A DNA stretch of 64,000 bases from Fragilariopsis cylindrus CCMP1102 (Eukaryota; Bacillariophyta; Bacillariophyceae; Bacillariales; Bacillariaceae): positions 1 to 64,000 of the forward strand of contig FMBT01000423.1 in assembly GCA_900095095.1 (NCBI GenBank). The letters are read 5' to 3'. The notes beneath the pieces are model-generated. The model did no database searches. It saw only the letters and a program-made list of their open reading frames with translations, and was not told the origin of the DNA. Made by a program: the position numbers and the translations under genes. This document shows positions 32,315-44,110 of the stretch, in pieces (positions within the stretch are counted from its first letter, which is position 1; each line of letters starts with the position of its first letter).

Positions 32315-34265
32315 CGTCGCCACCAGATGGCTCTGGGATCTTACTATCATTTCGGAAGAAGCCGTAATACTGCCACCTAATTTTGTAGAAGTTGCTGCCC
32401 AACAAATGGCTCTACCTAACTCTACAATCGAACAGGCACGCACTCAGGTTTATTCTACGAGAAGTACCGGAAGTTTTATGGATTAATTTGATCATTTAGT
32501 GCTGCTTTCATGGTTTTTCTTTCTTTCTTTCTATAGATTCTAGTGCTGCTTTTATGGTATTTCTTTCTTTCTATAGTTTCTACTCTACTAGTAGTACCCA
32601 AGTTCTCTTCTTTTCTGTTATCACCTTCGTCACTATCACTACATTATTCCAAAGATTAAGTATGTTAGGTGATATGCGTAAAGACAACGAACAGCTGATT
32701 CAAACTCATGGAAAGAACTTGCTTTTGAAGAACAAGTGGCGATTGTCTATTTGTCTCTGGTTCTGTTCTTGTCTTGCATCGTCTTTTTTATCTGTACTTA
32801 CGGCAAAATGAATATCGTACACAGCCAATGTTTTCGTTTATTTACCTTTACTTATTATTCAAAGATGTGGCAAAAGCGTTTGTGGATAAAATGAAAGATT
32901 ACTACAAGGACGAACAGAATATTCTAGAGGAGAAGGTCGAATATGATCGGCAAAATATTAGGGATGCAGAGGACGAATTGGTGGACGAACAAAGCATTTT
33001 ACCTCTTCGTTGTAAATTATTGGACCTGTGCAGTACTAGAGAACTTACCTAGGACAATCTCAAACGTTATGAAGCTTAGTCAACGCTATGCTTGTGTTAC
33101 GTCATTTTTACTATTGCTGTTGTCCACGTCTCTTACGTAATTAGTGTGTGTTGCTACTCTGTTGATGTACGTGTAGATGGCGACCTACAGTATTGCATCC
33201 ACAGATATTATTGTTATGACAGTCATCCAACGAAGAAATGGTTCGATGTGATGGATTATCCAAAATGAGCTTCAAAATTTCGCGAGAATCCATGCATCGT
33301 CTCTCTAGTCTCGGTATTTATTCTAACCGCAATTGTAAAGATAAATAAGTACGATGACGATTTAATGGATGTGAAAGAGAGGATGGAACTGAGTTATGTT
33401 AATATAACCTACATAATCCAGTTCGGAAATAGTTATTTTTCTACTAATATTACACCTTGGAGAATCATGAATATACGACAACTTTCCCCATAAACAAATG
33501 CAGGAAGCGCAAGCAAATTCCCAGAAGATTGTTTCTGGGAATGTACGAGGATGAACGATAGTTATTGAATCAAATCGAAACGATCAAACACCAAATACGT
33601 CGGGTGAATACTATTTGAAGTGCTACTTTTTTGCTTGTTGTTTACCATTGATTCTTCTTGTGGTATACGTGGATTAGGGTAATGGATGCGCATTCAATTT
33701 TAGTCTCATCGTGTTAGAGACTATCTTGCCTATCTAGATCCCAAGTGTATGGCGACGGCTTCTTTGGAAGCTTCGATCTGCCATATGATGTTACTTACAT
33801 TAACTTGTGAGGATAAAGATAAAAGTTCTTCAACGTTTGCATAGTTTGCATTGGTCCAAAAAAGCGAGAAATATCCTGTCCCAAACCCCCAGCAACAACA
33901 AGAATATCAGGACAGGAAGAAGTAAGCTCGAGCTAGGACAGTGACATTGTGATTATCTTGATTTTCGCTATACACGATGTAAAGCAAAAATGGATAAAGG
34001 TGTATCATCCATCGAAGAGATTTATTGATATAGCTTCAACCGAGACTGAATTCATCGGCGTTCATACAAGGCAAATCTGGTGATGATTCTAGTGTCATCA
34101 GTAATACACTGATCGGAATCCAAGCTACCACCAATTGTACCTATAAAGTATAATCAATTATAAGTCATTCGACTCCCTCTTGGGAAGATGCGGGGAGATG
34201 TCAAGAAGTATAATGATAGTGAAGAGGTCCTCTCAAGGAGGAGAAACAAGGCATCAAATCAAATT
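32315..34265. other. Intergenic with coding-like fragments
   Basis: A 40-bp duplication (about 32495-32575) ends twice in TTTCTTTCTTTCTATAG or similar, resembling a 3' splice site. A frame at about 32864-33050 encodes a charged, coiled-coil-like stretch KMKDYYKDEQNILEEKVEY with no start of its own. It may be a downstream exon or a decayed gene tail. The rest shows nothing recognised. Confidence 0.3.
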
Positions 34266-34440
34266 TTGTTTTGATCAGTCATCAGAGTAGAATTAATTCG
34301 ATACTTTGGAAAAAAGCGGAAGGATTGATTCAAGAAATTTCTAAGCAGCAAAAAATAACAACAATTCAGACAAAGAATAGGACTTACTCATACACTACAT
34401 AAGTAACTTACCGTAGGACTACATACTTAAAGTACTTAAT
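34266..34440. repeat. Left arm of a ~175-bp inverted duplication
   Basis: Its reverse complement occurs at about 36640-36805 (shared: TCAATCCTTCCGCTTTTTT, CCAAAGTATCGAAT, GAATTGTTGTTATTTTTT). The two arms bracket the membrane-protein gene at 34684-35409. Confidence 0.8.
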
Positions 34441-34683
34441 AATAATATATGTATCCAAACGTGTACTTCTTTTACTTCTTGTAATTACTTTAGTCTCACG
34501 TACCAGGTACGTACGAAGTAATCGTGCGGAAAAACGTTGTTCTTCGCATTCACAATAAAATAAAGATCGCGTTCCCATGAAAACCTGAACTTAACGTAAT
34601 TTTGTATGAACAGGAACCTCTCGATCTGTTGTACAGTAGTTGTATTAACAATTGTCATTAGAAGGAAAGGTGCAAGACATATA

Positions 34684-35409
34684 TTATCTATCAAATACAA
34701 GATGTGATGATGATACTGATTGTATTGTTGTTGTTGTTGTTATAGGTGGTATAGTTGTTGTTATAGGTGGTATAGTTGTTGTTGGTCTTAATTTTTCATA
34801 ATATTCAGTACGTATAACTTTTAGTAATAATAATTCTAAAAATCCTGTTGTAACAAATGCTAATGATGCAATTATATATAATATAGAATAGGTTGATATC
34901 CATTGATTTGTCTTTAATGCAATAGTATCATCCGACCATGCCTCACAATCATAATCCCCTGTGGCATTGGCTAACATTGCTTCTGGTGATAAAGTAGATG
35001 CTGGTAATGTTCCATCATTATATAGACCACCATATGGCATACAAGCATTTGCAACATAAAATATTGATCCAATAACAAATACAATATTATTAACAATACG
35101 CAGTTTACCAATTTTAATCTTTGTATCAAGTACTTCAATACTATTTTCATCATCATCCTCATCGTCATCATTATTAGTATTACGAACACAAATAGAATAT
35201 AGGACTTCACATTTATCATCATCGTAGTAACTATTACTCTCCTGATCTTCATCACCATTCGTTGCTGTTGTTTCTAATGGAGACATTACTGTTGATTTTG
35301 ACTCCGTTGTTGTTGTTGTTGTTGTTGTTGTTGTGAAAGAAGTAGTACTAGCAATATCAGCAGCAGTCTTGTGATCCGTCGTGCCTTCTTTAGTAGTAGT
35401 AATTGTCAT
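34684..35409 (-). CDS. Unrecognised membrane protein with Thr-rich N-terminus
   Basis: 241 residues. The N-terminus is Thr/Asp-rich (poly-Thr from a GTT repeat). Residues about 106-124 (NNIVFVIGSIFYVANACMP) and 173-197 (STYSILYIIASLAFVTTGFLELLLL) are membrane segments, separated by a loop with two Cys (NACMPYGG and YDCEAW) that could be lumenal or extracellular. The C-terminus repeats TTTIPPI. No known family is recognised. The two-segment topology is a prediction by eye. Confidence 0.65.
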   Translation of the reverse strand: MTITTTKEGTTDHKTAADIASTTSFTTTTTTTTTTESKSTVMSPLETTATNGDEDQESNSYYDDDKCEVLYSICVRNTNNDDDEDDDENSIEVLDTKIKIGKLRIVNNIVFVIGSIFYVANACMPYGGLYNDGTLPASTLSPEAMLANATGDYDCEAWSDDTIALKTNQWISTYSILYIIASLAFVTTGFLELLLLKVIRTEYYEKLRPTTTIPPITTTIPPITTTTTIQSVSSSHLVFDR

Positions 35410-36231
35410 AACTTTGTTTTGTCGAAGGAAACAAACCTAACCTACTCTAACTATTGATATACGTTCCTTCTTTGTCGTTTTATTTCTATCTATACAGTGC
35501 CCAATAACAAAGTGTGGCTACAGCAAATATTAGGAAAAAGAAAAGAAGGAAGAAGAACAAGTAAAACGTGTCAGCGATGAATGTGTCTTGAAATAGAAAA
35601 CTGTGCTGACTATACAGTAGTAGCGAATCAATCGTCTTGCACAATAATAAGCTACCATACCAGCAGCATACGAGTAGTACAGTAGTACAATAAAACAAGA
35701 CACAGTACACAAGTTGTATATGCGATGTCATGATCGATATATGCAGATTGCTGTTTGAAAGAAATGATACGAACAGCGGGCGGCGCGCGGGGGGGGGGGG
35801 GGGTAGAAAGGAAAGCGATGATGTTTAAAATGAAAAACATCATAATCACCTCGATCTCCCCTCTAGCATCATCCCCTTTTTTGTTTTCGCACTTGTTTCA
35901 GCCTGTCTGCCTGCACATGTCCCTCTAGTGTATCACGTACGCTGATATTTACTTCCTTAGCCATGTCACGAGCGAGAGAGAAAGGATGCTGTGAATGAAG
36001 TGAAGTAAAGCAAAAAAAAAAGGCTTACCTCGATTCGATTCGATTCGACTCCCTATCTTGTTTCCTATTTTTCTCTCCCTTTTATTTCAATACTATCACT
36101 AGTAGTGTCACGTTACCTGGCGGCCTGATATGTCACACACCTCTATTTGACTGTCGCCCTTTTTCTCAATTAGCTTTCGAACAGTGCTTCTTGTTATGGA
36201 TTTCATGAAGAAGAAGGAAGCGATCGCTTGA
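35410..36231. other. Intergenic with a poly-G run
   Basis: Upstream of the minus-strand membrane protein gene. A G homopolymer of about 14 bases lies at 35789-35802. (GATTC)n occurs near 36032-36048. No gene is recognised. Confidence 0.5.
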
Positions 36232-36420
36232 TGTGCTGTGTTTCTGTTGCGGGGTACCTACTAACAAGAAAGATACAATAAAATTCTGGAGATTCTTGGT
36301 GTTCTCAATTTATCAATCTACTCTTGTGCTGTGTTTCTGTTGCGGGTTATCGAACAAGAGCGAAAGATACAATAAAATGCTGGAGATGCTTGGTGTTCTC
36401 AATTTATCAATCTATTCTTG
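36232..36420. repeat. Tandem duplication of a 95-bp unit
   Basis: Units at about 36232-36326 and 36327-36420 share TGCTGTGTTTCTGTTGCGGG, GAAAGATACAATAAAAT and GGTGTTCTCAATTTATCAAT. A plus-strand frame runs through both, but it starts mid-unit and has no recognised product. Confidence 0.9.
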
Positions 36421-38121
36421 TCTCTTATTGGCTATCCAAAAACATCAAATCACATCCCATCCCATGATGGCATGAAGTACATTGTACATTACATCAAGTG
36501 TAAGTTAAAGTGAGCGCACAAAACAGGAGCGACAAAAATTTCACGCGTGACACCACGTGCGCGCGGTACCACTGTCATGCTAGTCACGACTGCCGATTTT
36601 ATTTGTTTTCTGCTAGTATATTTATTATTCGTTTGTACTGTAAGTACTATAAGTATGTATGTAAGTTAGTTATGTACTGGAAGTCCTATCCTTTGTTTGA
36701 ATTGTTGTTATTTTTTTATGCTTAGAAATTTCTTGAAGAATCAATCCTTCCGCTTTTTTTCCAAAGTATCGAATATTCTACTAATGATTGGATCAAAACA
36801 AAATGCGATGTCTTGTTTACTCTCATCGACAATTTGCACGATAGGTTTCACATAAATATAGTTGTAAAAAGTCAGAGACCGTTGGTAGGATACGCGCCTC
36901 TCCTCTTTCATGCGAGTTTAAAACACGATAGACGATACATATATTACAAATCCTCGTCATTACAGCCATATACCAGCCACTCGTTGACTTTGCTAATTTC
37001 CTATCCAACAGGCCAACCACAAGGACATATAATAAAGCTAAAGTAATAACATATCATACTACCGCACACCTTCCCTTTAGCATGATGTTATCTTCATCTT
37101 TCACTTGTATAGTGTTACTAATGATTATAGTTACAGCAGCATGGTTTAATACATTCAACTCGGCAATGCTAGTGCCCGTCTAGGAAACTGATATCTCAAA
37201 GTAAGGCTAGGACGTAACAACAGCAAATATTTCTTCCATTACAATTGAATTGGGCTAGACAAGATGTATAGATTCTTTGATAGTGACGACTCAACTATTA
37301 TTGTGGGGAAGGACCAAACTGAAGCATAAACACGTACACAACATCCATTATTAGTAGATTTGGTAAAGCTTAGTACTGACCTCAAGTCAGGAATGTTCTC
37401 TATAAGGAATGCGAATAATAAATCTACTAAAAATATGAAAAGAATAGAGGAAAGAAATAATAATCCTGGTATCTTTGTGATATATCACACGATTTCGTTA
37501 ACGTTCTATGCCCCACACAAGTAATCTTCATTGATACATCATATTCCCAAAACTATTGAATAATGCCTTTTATATATAGTCACGATTCTGCACTAATTTT
37601 AAGAAATAGTACAGTATTACAAACCTCTTTTTGCTATTAATAGTATGTATCCATTCTTGTTCTATTGCTTTCTTCCCTTCTGTTAATACAGCTACGACTA
37701 CAGCCAACGTTTTATCAACAAAGTATGTTTTTGGAACGGGTTGCATCATGTCAAAGAAAATTAGGTGTTTATTTTAGAGTACAAGTACTGTAGTGTTTTT
37801 AATAAAGCATAGTTGCATTCCAAATTAAATGACCTCGTGCTCTCCATGCCCTGATAATATCAAGCGAATACTTACGTAGTACGTATTGACCGATTACCAG
37901 GTGTCTTTCAAGATCTTAACTACCGGTAATCAGATTTCTGACTCGACCTTTTTTTGTGTTGCGAAACACATCGAGTAGTGTATGAATGGCGTTGAACCAC
38001 GACTTCGTTATTGATTGATTCCACGACTCATTGTCCTAATGCATGATGCCTCTAATGACCCATCCAAGATCATCTCAAGACTCTTTTGTATTAAAAAACA
38101 AGTCAAAAAAGAAACAACGCG
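36421..38121. other. Intergenic with the right arm of an inverted duplication
   Basis: The right arm is about 36640-36805 (reverse complement of 34266-34440). Minus-strand stretches such as PKTYFVDKTLAVVVAVLTEG near 37700 are open for about 40 codons but unrecognised. No other feature is seen. Confidence 0.4.
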
Positions 38122-38609
38122 GAGAATCTAGTGCTCGATGGACGACGACTCCAATGGGAGGCGCACTGTGAAGAAGATTCCATGCAAGATGGGGCGCTTT
38201 TGATATATTTATCAAGAAAATTATCCGGAAGGTTAAATCTGACAACTAAGCCTAAGCAGTTTATGCGCGATCTACGATTTAAATGTCGCTAATACTTAAC
38301 GAGGTTTTTTTACGATTGCTCTTGCAGCATGTCTTGTCTTGCTAAAGTTAATAATCCGATGTGATTCTCCGCGCTATGGACGACTCCAATTGTGCCCCAA
38401 TATCGCCCATGCAAGATGGGGCGCTTTTGATATATTATAATATTATTTATCAAGGAAATTAAGCGCCCAAGATAAAATCTGACAACTATGCCTAAGCAGT
38501 TTATGCGCTCACGTACCACTCAAATATCACTAATACTTAAGGAGTTTTTTTTACGATTACTCTATTAGAGCATGTCTTGTTTTGCTAAAATTAACAATCC
38601 GATGTGATT
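38122..38609. repeat. Tandem duplication of a ~240-bp unit upstream of the LPMO-like gene
   Basis: Both units contain GCAAGATGGGGCGCTTTTGA (38184, 38411), GCCTAAGCAGTTTATGCGC, ACGATT(G/A)CTCT and AATCCGATGTGATT (38353, 38596). The second unit ends about 120 bp before the gene start, so the duplicated DNA is probably promoter. Confidence 0.9.
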
Positions 38610-38729
38610 TTTGACTTGATTCTTCGATTTTTTGAAATACCTCATCATCTCATTCTCAACACACAAAATCAAAAAGGAAGAAAGATCAAAACCAACATCT
38701 TACTACCCCAACGTAAACCAGAAGAAACA

Positions 38730-40244
38730 ATGACCGCCACATTTATCGCATTATTACTTATTGCGCTACCTGCCGTTGCCCCGCACATGGTCCTTATGGA
38801 ACCTCGCTCAAGAAACTATGTTGCCAATCAATCCGGAGAAGGAAGGGAAGCTGGCAAACCTATTCCTGAGTACACGCCTCAGGGCCTCAACAGTAATACA
38901 AAAGTATGTGGACGAGAAGGAGGTACTGGAATTAATTATGACACGTGGAATGATAGTTTAGGCAATCCAATGCCTTGGGTAACCCAAGGCACGTACGCAA
39001 TTGGCGGACACGTTCAAATCGATATTCTGATGACTGGTAAGTTTCTCTCTCTATAAAAAAAAACAAATGTTCGATGCAATATAGAATCTTTTTACTAACT
39101 TCTATACCTTCCTCCACAGCACATCATTTGGGTCATTTCGAAGTCAAAGCATGTGCTATGGGACGAGATAGCACGCAAGGTTGTTTTGATGAACATCCAC
39201 TTGAATTTGTTAAAGACAAAGTTCATGGAATGCCAAAAGACATTAACTATCCTGAACGTGCAATGCTTTTCGGGGATGGTGTAGACCTCTCCTATAAAAT
39301 GAAGCTTCCTGACGATATTGCTGGACAAAAAGTGCTACTGCAAATTATTTACTGGACAGCTAATTCGTGCAGCTATTTGGGATACAAAGAATATTTTACA
39401 AATAATAAAACACCAAGTGGTAACAAACCGAATTGGTCACCTGGCTTAATTGATTGTCCAGAAGATCTACCTACGCTCCGTGAAGGTAAGTGAAATGAGA
39501 ATGATAGCGTATATATACCTATTTATGCTCATGCATATTACAAAGAAAAAAGTAGTTCCGTATCAATAGCTAACATACAATTGGTTTCACGTCTTTACTT
39601 GTACTTGTACTACTTCACTAGGTGCGGAGGCTGTTACACCAGAAATTTTCGTCAACTGTGCAGAAATCACCATTGAAGGAGAACCAACACCGACAGCACC
39701 GATAGCACCAACTGCTCCTTCTCCCACACCTGCGCCTGCCCCTACACCTGTCGCACAAGAACCGGTAAATGCACCAGTCACTTCAGGCAAATTACCTCCC
39801 GTTAATCCTGATATTGATGGTACATGTGGAACAGGTGATACTGGAAATGGTATTTGCCCAGCACAGACGTTGTGTTGCTCAAAATTTGGATATTGTGGTA
39901 CTATCGCAACAAAGTATGTTTTTAATCGACTGATCGGTTGATTATTGTTCCTTGATATTATTTGTTATACGTTTTCGTTTCCTAATTTTTCTCATCTCTT
40001 TCTCTCTTTCTCGCGCAATTTAATTCTTCTATCTAAAAGGCATTGTGATTCAGATCCACGTTTTATTCCTACACCACCATGTGTTGATCTAAAAGGTACT
40101 GTCTATAAGAATAAGAAGAATGGGAAAAAAAAGAAAAGGACATGTAAATGGGTTGGAGAAAACAAGAAATGTAATAAAAAATATGAAGGAGAAAAGTTAA
40201 AAATTTCGTGTCCTGTCACATGTGGTATGAAAATTTGTGAATAA
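38730..40244 (+). CDS. Secreted LPMO-like protein with hevein (CBM18-type) and ShK-like domains
   Basis: Inferred exons 38730-39036, 39120-39485, 39622-39913 and 40040-40244 (GT-AG introns of 83, 136 and 126 bp) give 389 residues in one frame. The signal peptide MTATFIALLLIALPAVAP ends at His19 (HMVLMEPRSRNY). An N-terminal His followed by a P.SR motif is the mark of lytic polysaccharide monooxygenases, and a second histidine in AHHLGHFE (104-108) could complete the copper brace. The catalytic domain, with paired Cys, ends near 240. A Pro/Thr linker (244-285) follows, then a hevein-like chitin-binding domain from Cys293 (CPAQTLCCSKFGYCG) and a Lys-rich six-Cys module (335-388). It probably binds and oxidises chitin outside the cell. 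Cleavage exactly before His19 needs Pro at -1, which is unusual. Confidence 0.85.
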
Positions 40245-41403
40245 CAAAACTATTAATATACTCTATAAATGAGAGCTTTCTTGAAAATTGATGATAATAA
40301 TAATATAAAGGGACGGATGATATAAAAAATATAGGAGGTATAAAGCAAATAATTTGAAGTAATAAAATTAATGATTTGATTATATAGATAATATTACTGT
40401 ACTGTAGTTAGTTACTATTCCAGTTACTAAAAATACCGCATACTGTTGTAGACAATGATTCGATTCTACTCGATAGTATTTGCACAAGTAGGCTATACAC
40501 AAAACTATATTAATATATATATATACAGTTCTTTATTATATAATATCTTTTTTCATGTCTTTCTGGTTTTTGAGATATTTTACTAATCGTAGTTGTTGTT
40601 ACTATCGTCGTTGTCGTCATTCACATGGACGATGATGTGATTACAAGTATTGCTTGTTGTTGTTTCTGATACTTTACCTTTCGTGGATGATTTTTTCTTC
40701 TTTCTTCTTTCTTCCATTAATAAAATAGCAACGTGTGATGATGATAATGATGATAAAATGATAATAAAATGACGACGTTGGATAACAATTGGGGGGGAAA
40801 GGACGTCGATGATAAAAATGATAATGCTTAAAAACAACAATTTTCGTTTTGCCGATTCTTGCTTGATTCTAATTCACAGCCACGAATGAAAGAAACTCTT
40901 TGATCCTAGTAAAAAAATTATTTAAAGGAAATCCATAAATTACCTAATTACTAGCAGCACCCTAGCCCCTCATCTATCAGCACGTTGAAAACAAATAATG
41001 GCATTATTACAACGCCTCGCTAGTATCAGGTTTTCCTTAATTATTTCAACTTCCTAACTGACATGACATACTGTACGTAAGTACTGTACCCGGTAACAAG
41101 TAAGTGTGATTGCTTCGCTAACGTTCGTTTACTACTGTCAAGTAAAGTAAACACAGTAATCTTTGCTTAGGTGCTCGCAAGAATACTGTCTGTAGAACAA
41201 GAACATTCCCCATCGTTAACAATACATGCAGTACATACATTATCATCATTTTGGAACGCTTGCTTTTTCTCTAACGTCAAAGCAAGTTAAGTTAAGTCAA
41301 GTCAGCAATCAGTCGTCATTCGTCCCCGCCAAGTGAAAAAAAAACTTTGACAAGCAGTTTCAAATACTGTAACTCATTGATCTTATCTTATCTTATCTGA
41401 GTT
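40245..41403. other. Intergenic with a weak small ORF
   Basis: A minus-strand 85-codon frame (40583-40840) starts with a hydrophobic segment and ends MEERRKKKKSS and Asn/Asp-rich sequence. It may be a small gene, but nothing supports it beyond length. The rest is empty. Confidence 0.35.
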
Positions 41404-41438
41404 GACATTGACTTTGACTTTGACTTTGACTTTGACTT
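41404..41438. repeat. (TTTGAC)n hexanucleotide repeat
   Basis: About five tandem copies of a TTTGAC hexamer, about 60 bp upstream of the ATG at 41498, probably in the 5' UTR or core promoter. Confidence 0.85.
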
Positions 41439-41497
41439 AGTTGACCTTCGAACACAATACACTACACTACACTGGTTTTGCTGTTATCTTATCAAAG

Positions 41498-41846
41498 ATG
41501 AAGAATCTATTTCGAACAACAAGGTATAAGAATGCACAAAAACAACAAAAACCGGTAATTGGTACATCAGCCCTTGTGGGTGTACTTGTGGAACAACCAC
41601 CGCCACTACTAGAGCCACCTAGTATTGAATCTGTTTTATTACGACATGAAAATGAATCAATTCAACGAAATAACAGTGGAACATGGAAAACTAATCATGG
41701 TAAAAAAGCGATAGAAGAGTTTAGAAGACAAGAGAAGGAGAAGAAATATATTCCACGACGGCAACAAGAGACGAGAAAAAGTTCTACTACTTTGAATCCA
41801 AAACGTCTATTATGTTTCGGTAGAAGTAGTAGTGCTACTACTAGTG

Positions 41847-41887
<41 letters not shown>

Positions 41888-44110
41888 GACAGCAGCAATG
41901 GTATTATTCCTATCATGCCACTACACACCGCCGAACAAGAAGTCGCATCAGCAGCATCAGCATCAGACGATAACAGTGAAAGAATACAAATGATATTACC
42001 TAATCGAAGTAGTAACTATAACAATAGTAGCAGTGGTGGTATTATTGAATATGATAATAATAATGATGAATATCGTGATGATTTTAATTCTAACGATGAT
42101 CAAAGTAAAACCAAAAGTAAAAGGAGCGTAGACAATTATCCAGTTATCTTCTTAACAACAGAAAGTGCACATGATGTCCTTGCTGCAATGTCAATAGATG
42201 GTGGTGATGCATCCTCATCGGTAGTAGGACTAGACGTACCAATACGTACATTTACTACAAGATATAACAAGAATAAGAATAAGAATAATGATAATAGTAG
42301 CAACAACAACAACAACAACAACAACAATAACAAGCTATCATCAGAATCAGAACCAACATCACCAGCATTATGTAAATCAAAATCATCGGAATGGAAATCA
42401 TTGGCAAATTCTGCTGCAATACTTGCAAACGATCGTAAAAAACCGGTGATTAAGAAGGGTGAACAACAACAACAATCGCAAAAAGAATTTGGTAGCAGAA
42501 AACATTATTCCTTAGCCGATGATGTATCAACTGATGATGATGATGATGATGATGATGATCGTTATGATAATAATGAGGATGATTATGATAATGTTAACGA
42601 TTATGATGATAATGCTACTGGAGAAAATGAAAATAATGGAAATGATGATGAAATTAATAATAATGAATCACCAATGGTGTCATCAATGTCAAAATCAGTA
42701 GGAACGACAGAAGAAACAACTCAATCTCAATCTCAACCAGTTATATTATCACCAAAAGGCAGGATTTTACGACGACAAGATCGCGATTGTGGACAACGTG
42801 GTTATGGACAACGACGATCTAATAGTAGTATAAGTGGTCAACAACGTTCTTCAACTACAAGGAATCCAAATTTTGAACGTCCAAAAAGTGCTTTAAGAAA
42901 AATTATAATCCCAGTCCCAGTATTAACGACAACGACGACGACGAATAGTAATAATCATCATCTTCTTGATACAATTACAGAAGATGAGGAAGATATTATA
43001 GAAAACGATGATGAGATATTATCAATAACAATGTCGATATCATCATCATCATCTAATGCAACAACAACATCAACCTTTGGTGGTACACGTAGTAGTGCTC
43101 ACACAACATCATCCTTTGGTGGTACACGCAGTAGTGCTTACACAACCCATAGTAGTGACAACAACGACGACGACGATAACAGTAGCGAAGATTATGATGA
43201 GGAGGAGGAGGAGGAGGAAAATATAAAACTTTTAATTAAGGCGAAATTAAAGGGAAAAAATCTCTCGTCAGTAGCAATGTTGGTGGCAGAAATTGAAAAG
43301 AAATCTCTCGTCAGTAGCAGTGCTGGTGGCAGTAGTAGAAGAAAAATAGTAGCAGTAGCAGCAGCAGGAAGCCGGAATGATGACGATGATGATGATGGTG
43401 GTGGTGGTGCAACTGCAACTACAATTAGTGCTGGTGCTGGTGCTGGTGCTGGTTGTAACGGTGGCGATGGTATTGGTGGTATTGATGGATTTGGTAGTCT
43501 CAATAATTATTGGCTAGGATTTTTATTTAATAATCATAGGGATAACAATAATGAAGATGTTAACGATGACGGAGAAGAAGAAGATCAAGATCAAGATCGA
43601 CGGGACGATGATGATGCACGGTCCTTTGAAGACAGTTTACCTGAATTACCATCAAGATTATCAAATTTGGATCTACAAACCCTCGTATCGAATTTAACAG
43701 ATTATACAACAGTAACAAGTGATGATGGACAACAAGATGATGATGATGACGATGATGATGACGATGATGACGATATGAAGCAGCAACAGAAACAAGATCT
43801 TATTCAGCAGGATGCCAAATATGATGATGATGATGTTGCTGAGGAAGACAGTAGTAAAGATGAATGTGGTGATGGTGTGGGAACTTATTTCAAGGCACTA
43901 CCAATCAAACAAAAGATAGTACGATCTACATCAACATCTTCTTCTGTACGATCCTCTACGAGCAACATCAACAACAACAGCAATAATAAGCTCTCATCAG
44001 ATCCAACACCAGCATGTAAATCAAAATCGAAATGGAAATCGTTAGCAAATTCTGCTGCAATGCGTGCAAACGATCGTAAAGAACGGGTTGATCGACTCTT
44101 TACGATTTGA
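41498..44110 (+). CDS. Large acidic low-complexity protein with a duplicated WKSLANSAA motif
   Basis: 870 residues from the ATG at 41498. The open frame begins earlier only at a TTG. Most of the protein is Asn-, Asp-, Ser- or Glu-rich with several poly-Asp runs. Against this, the motif CKSKSSEWKSLANSAAI with following ANDRKKPV (Trp299) recurs almost exactly at the C-terminus as CKSKSKWKSLANSAAM with ANDRKERV (Trp846), just before the last residues. The N-terminal WKTNHGKKAIEEF block is a looser relative. Each motif looks like a short amphipathic helix and is the only part likely to be conserved. No enzyme or membrane domain is seen. It may be a scaffold with repeated binding motifs (inference). 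Confidence 0.65.

Noticed and set aside
41441-41497. Upstream extension of the 870-residue gene
   Set aside because: It begins at TTG inside a region following the TTTGAC repeat; the ATG at 41498 is preferred.
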